This document shows positions 5,733 through 9,803 of a DNA stretch of 9,803 bases, piece by piece. The stretch is from assembly GCA_964569425.1 (NCBI GenBank), contig CAZMVD010000148.1, positions 1 through 9,803 on the forward strand, given 5' to 3'. Position 1 is the first letter of the stretch; each line of letters starts with the position of its first letter. The notes below the pieces were generated by a model. It saw nothing but the letters and a program-made list of their open reading frames with translations, searched no databases and was not told where the DNA came from. The stretch is from JACQXM01 sp964569425 (GTDB taxonomy: Bacteria > Planctomycetota > Phycisphaerae > UBA1845). The position numbers and the translations under genes were made by a program.

Positions 5733-6644
5733 TCAGTGGCCGTGGCCCTCCGCGTGGGCGTGAGCGTGTCCATGGTCGTCATCGTGGTGTTCCTCATGGT
5801 GGAAGACCACCGACATGCCGATGAACAGCGTGGTCAAGAACGTAAAGATAAACGCCTGCAGGAACGCCACAAAAATTTCCAGCATGTTGATGGCTACGCT
5901 GCCCAGCACCGCGGGGATGGCGACGGCGATTCCCCCGCCGGCGCCCATGGCGGTGCCGGCACTGAGAATGAAGCTGATGAGCACGGCCAGCAGAATGTGA
6001 CCGGCCATCATGTTGGCGAAGAGACGAACGGCGAGCGCGAAGATTTTTGCAATCAGCCCGATGAGTTCCACCGGGACCAGCAGCGGCGCCAGCCAGATCG
6101 GCCCCGGGCAAAAGTGCGCCAAGTAGTGCGTGCCTCCGAGGCGCAGGCCGTTGATGATCATCATCAACATCGTGGTCAAAGCCAGGGTGCTGGTGGCCCA
6201 GATGTTAGCGGTGGCGGTGCCGCCGATGTGTGTACCCAACAGCGGAGTGATAGCGGCAATCGGCAGCAGGCCCAACAGGTTCAGGGTGAGCACGAAGAAG
6301 AAGACGGACCAGATGTACTTGATGAAACGATCGGTGTGCTGCTGGAGGGCCGGCTCGGCGACTTCCTTGCGCAGGTACTGGCAGACGGCCTCCAGGAAAT
6401 TGGCAAAGCCGGAGGGCACCAGGCGATCGATCGCATCGGTCCCGCGGCGTTTGCGCACCAGGATGGGCAGGAGCAGAATAAGCAGTGCGCCGCCGACGAT
6501 GAGCATGACAATCTGATCACTGACCAGGGTGATCACCCCATGCGGCGTAAAGAACCCCAGGTCAGCCGGGCGCGTTATGAGCGGATGCTGAATCACGTGG
6601 TCCAGCGGACTGCCGGCTGCTAGGATGCCGATACCCATGCTCAT
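5733..6644 (-). CDS. atpB: Fo ATP synthase subunit a, with His-rich C-terminal tail
   Basis: Membrane stator subunit forming the two ion half-channels next to the c-ring. 303 aa. Several hydrophobic segments are visible: about 43-62, 108-130, 150-168, 185-205, 213-232 and 240-280. The essential arginine is R207 in ALAVRLFANMMAGHILLA, the family's signature block. The last 22 residues (282-303) contain ten His plus Asp/Glu, an acidic/His tail that would face outside the last membrane helix and could bind metal ions or protons; this is inference. The ATG at 6644 lies 7 nt after the stop of the upstream gene, with no clear Shine-Dalgarno, which suggests translational coupling. ATG at 6638 is an alternative. 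The gene leads the canonical a-c-b-delta-alpha-gamma order. Confidence 0.97.
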   Translation of the reverse strand: MSMGIGILAAGSPLDHVIQHPLITRPADLGFFTPHGVITLVSDQIVMLIVGGALLILLLPILVRKRRGTDAIDRLVPSGFANFLEAVCQYLRKEVAEPALQQHTDRFIKYIWSVFFFVLTLNLLGLLPIAAITPLLGTHIGGTATANIWATSTLALTTMLMMIINGLRLGGTHYLAHFCPGPIWLAPLLVPVELIGLIAKIFALAVRLFANMMAGHILLAVLISFILSAGTAMGAGGGIAVAIPAVLGSVAINMLEIFVAFLQAFIFTFLTTLFIGMSVVFHHEEHHDDDHGHAHAHAEGHGH

Positions 6645-6651
6645 ATCGTGT

Positions 6652-7098
6652 CTAGTGCGGGTTCCCTGGGGCCGATGCGTCTGTGCTTTGTCGCAGCACG
6701 CGAACGGCGTACAGGGTATCCCCGATCAAGAGGAACAAGTAACTCAGTCCGACCCAGATCAACAACGGACCGCGTTCGAACCAGCCGGACAACGCAAGCC
6801 ACAGGCACGCCGCCAGTACCACCAGCAGTCGAAGCGCCATGGAGGCCGTCGTTGCCATGGTTACATTCGCGGGCGAACCGACACGCACGAGTGCGATCGG
6901 CAGCGCCCCGACCAACGAAGCCGCCAGGCTCGCGCCGCAGCCTGCCAGCATCGCCCCTACCGCGCCAGGTCCGGAGAGTCGCACGGTAGGAAAGTAGCCC
7001 AGTATCGCGGCCAGGGCCGTGGTCCCAATCGCCCACGCCGCAAACTGCAAGTACCTTTTCAGTGCCGACGGCGTGTCACTCGCCATCGCCGCTGTCAT
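6652..7098 (-). CDS. AtpI-like membrane protein of the ATP synthase operon
   Basis: 148 aa with four predicted membrane helices, about 14-36, 45-71, 80-104 and 110-134. Topology, length and place immediately before atpB match AtpI / ATP synthase I family proteins, which are implicated in c-ring assembly or ion supply; the sequence itself is not distinctive enough to be certain. ATG at 7098 overlaps the preceding gene by 23 nt and ATG at 7086 by 11 nt; either overlap implies coupled translation, and the start is not decided by a good Shine-Dalgarno. The stop is 7 nt before the atpB start. The C-terminal tail after helix 4 is polar and short. Confidence 0.7.
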   Translation of the reverse strand: MTAAMASDTPSALKRYLQFAAWAIGTTALAAILGYFPTVRLSGPGAVGAMLAGCGASLAASLVGALPIALVRVGSPANVTMATTASMALRLLVVLAACLWLALSGWFERGPLLIWVGLSYLFLLIGDTLYAVRVLRQSTDASAPGNPH

Positions 7099-7336
7099 CT
7101 TTTCGTTGATCGTCGGCGCTCGCCTCTTGCGTAGCGGTGAGCGATTCGCGAATCAGGTTGTACCCACCGCCGACGATGCCCAGCGCCGCACCGACAAGTA
7201 CGCCGGTCGGTCCGCTGTCGTAATGCCGGTCAATCCAGTAACCGATCAGCGTAAACCCACAGACTGCGGCGGCAAACTCAAAGCCGATTCCGGAAAACCG
7301 AACCCAAGTTGGGCGGTTCCGCCGCTTCCCGGCCAT
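7076..7336 (-). CDS. AtpZ/AtpI family protein (ATPase gene 1)
   Basis: 86 aa, first gene of the operon. It shows the small two-helix AtpZ pattern: a basic N-terminus, helix 1 (FSGIGFEFAAAVCGFTLIGY, about 14-34) ending in WIDRHYDSGPTG, then a Gly-rich helix 2 (VLVGAALGIVGGGYNLIRES, about 46-65) and an acidic tail. Such proteins sit at the head of many bacterial atp operons; an AtpZ-AtpI complex has been linked to Mg2+/Ca2+ transport or Fo assembly. Start 7336 (ATG) is preferred over GTG at 7342; upstream GGTGG is only a weak ribosome site. It overlaps the following atpI-like gene. Confidence 0.85.
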   Translation of the reverse strand: MAGKRRNRPTWVRFSGIGFEFAAAVCGFTLIGYWIDRHYDSGPTGVLVGAALGIVGGGYNLIRESLTATQEASADDQRKDDSGDGE

Positions 7337-7347
7337 GACCACCGCTA

Positions 7348-7417
7348 CCCGTTCTTGCGGGACTTCGTATCAAAATGGTACGAAGTTCTCGCTAAAATGA
7401 GGCGCGAACTTCGCGCC
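7348..7417 (-). promoter_or_regulatory. Structured leader of the atp operon (competing inverted repeats)
   Basis: Several inverted repeats lie between the predicted transcription start and the first gene. (1) GGCGCGAA, C, TTCGCGCC (7401-7417), a perfect 17-bp dyad. (2) 7381-7392 pairs with 7402-7413 with one mismatch in 12. (3) ACTTCGTA (7362-7369) pairs with TACGAAGT (7379-7386) around a 9-nt loop. (4) CCCG (7348-7351) pairs with CGGG (7358-7361) just before the start region of the first gene. Pairing 2 excludes both 1 and 3, as in attenuator-like leaders. No U-tract follows any of them. An operator role for the 17-bp dyad is equally possible. Confidence 0.45.
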
Positions 7418-7421
7418 CCAT
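7392..7421 (-). CDS. Possible 9-aa leader peptide of the atp operon
   Basis: AGAGAGGAGG is followed directly by ATG and nine codons (MGREVRASF), then TAG. The coding bases overlap the 17-bp dyad, so a ribosome here would block that hairpin. The purine run is very close to the ATG, which weakens the case; it may instead be a ribosome-loading or RNA-binding site. Confidence 0.25.
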   Translation of the reverse strand: MGREVRASF

Positions 7422-7460
7422 CCTCCTCTCTGCGTTTGTTTCGCCGCAGCAAGACGCGGC

Positions 7461-7489
7461 AGTCTAGCAGCCCGCGCCGCGGCGTTCAA
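7461..7489 (-). promoter_or_regulatory. Predicted sigma-70 promoter of the atp operon
   Basis: On the minus strand TTGAAC (7489-7484), a 17-nt spacer, then TAGACT (7466-7461): four of six matches at each box. Transcription would start near 7454, giving a leader of about 118 nt before the first gene. Confidence 0.45.
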
Positions 7490-7551
7490 GGGCTTGCCCA
7501 ATGACTTTTTCAATGCTGGCATTGCATCCGTTTCTGGCCTGAAAGTGGAGT

Positions 7552-7586
7552 GGTCAATTGACCCGCGACTGGCGCTTTCTTATGGT
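7552..7586 (+). promoter_or_regulatory. asd: Predicted sigma-70 promoter of asd, with dyad over the -35 box
   Basis: TTGACC (7558-7563, five of six), 17-nt spacer, TATGGT (7581-7586, four of six), about 60 nt before the asd start codon. The -35 box is the right half of a perfect 12-bp palindrome GGTCAATTGACC (7552-7563), which could be a repressor site or a coincidence. Confidence 0.5.
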
Positions 7587-7645
7587 TGCGCGGCAATGCC
7601 CGCGGCTGATCAGGATCGTTTCGGGCCAAGATCGGGGATCACACG

Positions 7646-8653
7646 ATGATTGAACATCTTGCCATAGTCGGCGCTACCGGCGCGGTGGGGCGCGAGGTAT
7701 GTGCGTTGCTAACCGAGCGGATGATCAAGCCGCGGCGCGTTTCACTTTGGGCGTCTCCGCGTAGTGCTGGCGCAAGAATTTCCGTTCATGGAACTGAAAT
7801 TGAAGTGTTGCAGCTAGCTGAACGGAGTTTTGATGGCGTGGATTATGCCATCTTCAGTGCCGGCGGCGACCGCAGCCGTCGGTTTGCCCCGATTGCCGTT
7901 AAAATGGGGGCACTGGTGATCGACAACTCTTCGGCGTTCCGGATGGCGCACGATGTGCCGTTGGTTATTCCGGAGATCAACCCGGTCGATGCCATGCAGC
8001 ACACGGGAATCATCGCGGTTCCAAATTGTTCGACCATTATCATGGCCATGGCCGTTTGGCCGTTGCACCGTGTGAATCCCGTACGACGAATCGTGGTCAG
8101 TACGTACCAGGCGGCGAGCGGCGCGGGCGGTGCGGCGATGGAGGAACTGCGGACCCAGACCGCCCGAGTGCTCGAGGGCGCGGCTCCCGTGCCGGAGGTG
8201 TTTCCGCATCCCATTGCTTTCAACTTGTTCTCGCACAACACGCCCATCGGGGAAGACGGGTATAACAGCGAAGAACGCAAAATGATCGATGAAACCCGTA
8301 AGATTTTCCACGATTCGGCGCTGGGCATCACCGCGACGTGCGTGCGGGTGCCGGTGCTCCGCGCGCACAGTGAGTCGATCAATTTGACCTTTACGCGGGC
8401 GATCACACCCATGGAAGTGACCGAGATTCTGGAAAGCGCGCCGGGCGTTCGCGTGATGGACGACGTGGACCGGGGGCATTTTCCGATGCCGGTCGACGCC
8501 ACGGGGCGCGACGAAGTGCTTGTCGGGCGAATTCGACAGGATGCCAGCCAGCCGGACGGGCGGGGGATCGACCTGTTCGTGTGCGGCGACCAGCTTCGCA
8601 AGGGTGCGGCGCTGAACGCCTTGCAGATCCTGGAGCTGTTTGCCGCAGGTTGA
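7646..8653 (+). CDS. asd: Aspartate-semialdehyde dehydrogenase
   Basis: NADPH-dependent reduction of aspartyl phosphate to aspartate semialdehyde in the cytoplasm, the branch point to lysine/diaminopimelate, threonine and methionine. 335 aa, typical of the Gram-positive/archaeal-type bacterial branch (about 330-350). Seen: nucleotide-binding GATGAVG (9-15), SSAFRM (95-100), the catalytic Cys in PNCSTI (C128), the EERKMIDETRKI region (209-220), and the catalytic His in RVPVLRAHSE (H241). The ATG at 7646 is preceded by GGGG with an 8-nt gap. It is divergent from the atp operon, with no partner gene of the pathway in view, so it appears to be monocistronic. The sequence looks complete and intact. 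Confidence 0.97.
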   Translation: MIEHLAIVGATGAVGREVCALLTERMIKPRRVSLWASPRSAGARISVHGTEIEVLQLAERSFDGVDYAIFSAGGDRSRRFAPIAVKMGALVIDNSSAFRMAHDVPLVIPEINPVDAMQHTGIIAVPNCSTIIMAMAVWPLHRVNPVRRIVVSTYQAASGAGGAAMEELRTQTARVLEGAAPVPEVFPHPIAFNLFSHNTPIGEDGYNSEERKMIDETRKIFHDSALGITATCVRVPVLRAHSESINLTFTRAITPMEVTEILESAPGVRVMDDVDRGHFPMPVDATGRDEVLVGRIRQDASQPDGRGIDLFVCGDQLRKGAALNALQILELFAAG

Positions 8654-8851
8654 TGACCGTTGGCGATTATGGTGCCACGGTTCCCCTGACCGGCCATGCG
8701 CACCTTTTCGTGCCCATTTCTGGCGACTGCCGGGCTTTGGTTGTCGATTTCTTCTTGGGTCGGACATGCCTGAGAGATTATGATGGAGCGGGACATGTAA
8801 GAGGGGGAGGACGGCTGCGCCGGGCCCCGCGACGACGGTGAAGTGGATTTC
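8654..8851 (+). other. Intergenic region between asd and the protease gene
   Basis: 198 nt without a supported gene. A possible -10 box TATGAT (8779-8784) has only a poor -35 (TTGGGT, 8755-8760, 18-nt spacer). It is flanked by a direct repeat GGACATG (8762-8768 and 8791-8797). No convincing terminator for asd: hairpins such as GCAC/GTGC at 8700-8713 are weak and lack a T-run. Confidence 0.3.
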
Positions 8852-9803
8852 ATGACGCGGAAACTCACGAGCCTGTACATTGCGGTCGTTGCACTGGCCG
8901 CGCTAGGAATCGGCTATGCCGCACCGGTCGATGAGAATGCCGCGGGCACGTCGGCGTTGCGCTCATACGTGCAACATGTGGAACCGGCGGATGGACATTC
9001 GGCGGTGATTCGCTTGCCGCCGGCCGGCCGTGATCCGCAACGGCCGGTTCCCAATGCGGCGACGATTGTTCGGATGCGCGACGAAGCCCAGTCGGGCGGC
9101 GTGCATATTCCAACGCTCAGCCAGCCAGATTGGCGGGAGGACCAGTTTTTCGGCGCCGTTGGTGATGGCGTTCGTGCGGGAACGGCTGGCGATCGAGGTT
9201 CAACTTCGCAGCAGCTCATCGCTTTGGAATCGGTGGCGCCGCATCATCCTTCCCGGCTGTTGGTTCGGTTTCGTGAGGGGGTGGGGGAATCGGGGCGGGG
9301 GGTGGTGCACGGGGCGGCGGGAACGCGGGTGGTGCGTGACTTTGAGGTGGAGGCGGTGCGGCGCGGGGAGGCGCTCGATGCGGCCGCACGCGGGGAGCCG
9401 CAGGCCGCTCGATTGGGTGAGCGGCGGCGGTGGCAGGCGCACGCCCACGCGGCGACGGCGGGGCTGGTGCTGGTGGCGGTCGAGCCGGCGGGTTTCGCGG
9501 CGGCGCTGCAGGCGTATCGGGCGCATCCGGACGTGGTGTACGTGGAACCGGATTATGCCATACGGGTGGGAATGCAGAATGGCGAATCAGGAATGGCGAA
9601 TGAGGGTGAGGCAGCAGGCAACAGGCAGCAGGCGGAAGTGGAGGCACGAAGCCACGATGGCACGAAGGCACGGAGTGAAACGCCGAAACGCCGAAACGCC
9701 GAAACGCCGCAATCCGCAATCCGCCATCCGCCATCCGCAATTCTCACCGTTTCGTCCACGCGTGTGCCGCGTGCCGCGCCGCGGGGGGGGGCGGGGCTGA
9801 CGT
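8852..9803 (+). CDS. Secreted subtilisin-like protease precursor, N-terminal part (cut by window edge)
   Basis: Open for 317 codons to the window end. Residues 1-24 form a signal peptide (MTRK, then a hydrophobic core LYIAVVALAALGIG, then YAA before PVDE). Residues 25-130 are low-similarity mature N-terminus. About 134-239 resembles a peptidase inhibitor I9 / subtilase propeptide: RLLVRFREGV near 135-144, then LVLVAVEPAGFAAALQAYRA, and the hallmark HPDVVYVEPDY ending at residue 235. In such proteins the catalytic domain follows, so the protease assignment rests on the propeptide alone; the triad is not in view. Immediately after (codons 240-298) lies an in-frame 174-bp repeat segment, and at 9783-9791 a G9 tract. 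The Shine-Dalgarno is weak. A shifted frame also stays open here, so whether the catalytic domain continues in this frame is unknown. Confidence 0.65.
   Translation, partial: MTRKLTSLYIAVVALAALGIGYAAPVDENAAGTSALRSYVQHVEPADGHSAVIRLPPAGRDPQRPVPNAATIVRMRDEAQSGGVHIPTLSQPDWREDQFFGAVGDGVRAGTAGDRGSTSQQLIALESVAPHHPSRLLVRFREGVGESGRGVVHGAAGTRVVRDFEVEAVRRGEALDAAARGEPQAARLGERRRWQAHAHAATAGLVLVAVEPAGFAAALQAYRAHPDVVYVEPDYAIRVGMQNGESGMANEGEAAGNRQQAEVEARSHDGTKARSETPKRRNAETPQSAIRHPPSAILTVSSTRVPRAAPRGGAGLT
9570..9604 (+). repeat. Heptad array (5 x GAATNNN)
   Basis: Units GAATGCA, GAATGGC, GAATCAG, GAATGGC, GAATGAG. Positions 9577-9602 match 625-650 at 25 of 26 bases. Confidence 0.9.
9610..9637 (+). repeat. Heptad array (GGCAGCA type, 4 units)
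   Basis: Units GGCAGCA, GGCAACA, GGCAGCA, GGCGGAA. It has the same alternating pattern (unit, variant, unit, variant) as the GAATGGC arrays but a different sequence. Confidence 0.8.
9644..9675 (+). repeat. Octad array (GCACGAAG type, 4 units)
   Basis: Units GCACGAAG, CCACGATG, GCACGAAG, GCACGGAG, period 8. Confidence 0.8.
9677..9708 (+). repeat. Octad array (GAAACGCC x 4, perfect)
   Basis: Four identical copies of GAAACGCC with no interruption, directly followed by the right-hand heptad array. Confidence 0.95.
9709..9743 (-). repeat. Heptad array, right end (5 units)
   Basis: On the plus strand GCAATCC, GCAATCC, GCCATCC, GCCATCC, GCAATTC. Read on the minus strand the units are GRATNGC, similar to GAATGGC, so this array is inverted relative to 9570-9604. 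Confidence 0.85.
9783..9791 (+). repeat. G9 homopolymer near the window end
   Basis: Nine G in a row inside the protease ORF. A length change here would switch reading frame; one neighbouring frame meets TGA at 9798-9800. It could be a slippage site or a sequencing/assembly error. Confidence 0.6.

Larger units (their letters stand above)
9570..9743 (+). mobile_element. Candidate protein-less relative of the 618-1152 element
   Basis: A 174-bp segment bounded by five heptads at each end in inverted orientation: GAATNNN units at 9570-9604, and on the minus strand GAATTGC, GGATGGC, GGATGGC, GGATTGC, GGATTGC from 9743 to 9709. The left array core differs from the atp-locus core by one base in 26. 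The interior is made only of other short tandem repeats. The length is exactly 58 codons and no stop appears in the protease frame. The right edge shares the octamer AATTCTCA with the atp-locus element (9739-9746 and 1148-1155). Mobility is inferred. Confidence 0.5.

Noticed and set aside
7814..8880. Minus-strand open frames across asd
   Set aside because: asd is clearly coding on the plus strand with all catalytic motifs; the antisense frames have no recognisable features.
9570..9743. CRISPR array
   Set aside because: Repeats are contiguous 7-8 mers without unique spacers.
9216..9759. Minus-strand Pro/Arg-rich open frames over the protease propeptide and repeats
   Set aside because: Composition follows from GC-rich antisense sequence and stop-poor repeats; the plus frame has a signal peptide and the propeptide motif.

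Overview
The window is GC-rich bacterial DNA, most likely from a planctomycete (Planctomycetota). This placement is inferred from the style of the ATP synthase subunits: a gamma N-terminus of the type LVKRRKAVRNIRKITRTMQ, signal-peptide-like extensions on both the c and b subunits, and a His-rich tail on subunit a. No rRNA is present to confirm it. A 10-N run at 3279-3288 marks a scaffold join, so this is a draft assembly.

Layout. The minus strand from 7336 down to 1 carries an F-type ATP synthase operon: atpZ-like, atpI-like, atpB (a), a candidate 23-codon ORF, atpE (c), atpF (b), atpH (delta), atpA (alpha), atpG (gamma), an inserted cassette, and atpD (beta, cut by the window edge). atpC is presumably beyond position 1. 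The operon starts from an intergenic region (7337-7645) shared with the divergent asd gene. That region holds a candidate sigma-70 promoter for each direction and, on the atp side, a leader with mutually exclusive hairpins and a possible 9-codon leader peptide. On the plus strand asd (7646-8653, aspartate semialdehyde dehydrogenase) is followed by the 5' part of a secreted subtilisin-like protease precursor (8852 to the window end): signal peptide plus inhibitor-I9-like propeptide, with the catalytic domain beyond the edge.

Most interesting structure. Two loci share an unusual repeat-bounded element. Between atpG and atpD, 618-1152 is bounded by inverted arrays of five heptanucleotides each (consensus GAATNNN, with a 26-bp perfect inverted core) and encodes an intact four-helix-bundle protein of the 23S-rRNA intervening-sequence family. 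Its boundaries abut the atpG stop codon on one side and the atpD Shine-Dalgarno on the other. At 9570-9743, inside the protease ORF, a 174-bp (58-codon, in-frame) segment has the same outer design (five heptads at each end, inverted) but no protein gene. Its interior is a run of other 7-mer and 8-mer tandem repeats. A working model is a protein-coding element plus a protein-less relative, by analogy with RAYT/REP systems. This is inference, not a demonstrated mobility system.

The ATP synthase genes together encode nearly the whole FoF1 complex: the a/b/c membrane sector, the delta/alpha/gamma/beta catalytic sector, and the AtpZ/AtpI accessory proteins. The c-ring residues point to H+ rather than Na+ coupling. 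asd (lysine/threonine/methionine/diaminopimelate branch) and the protease are unrelated neighbours.
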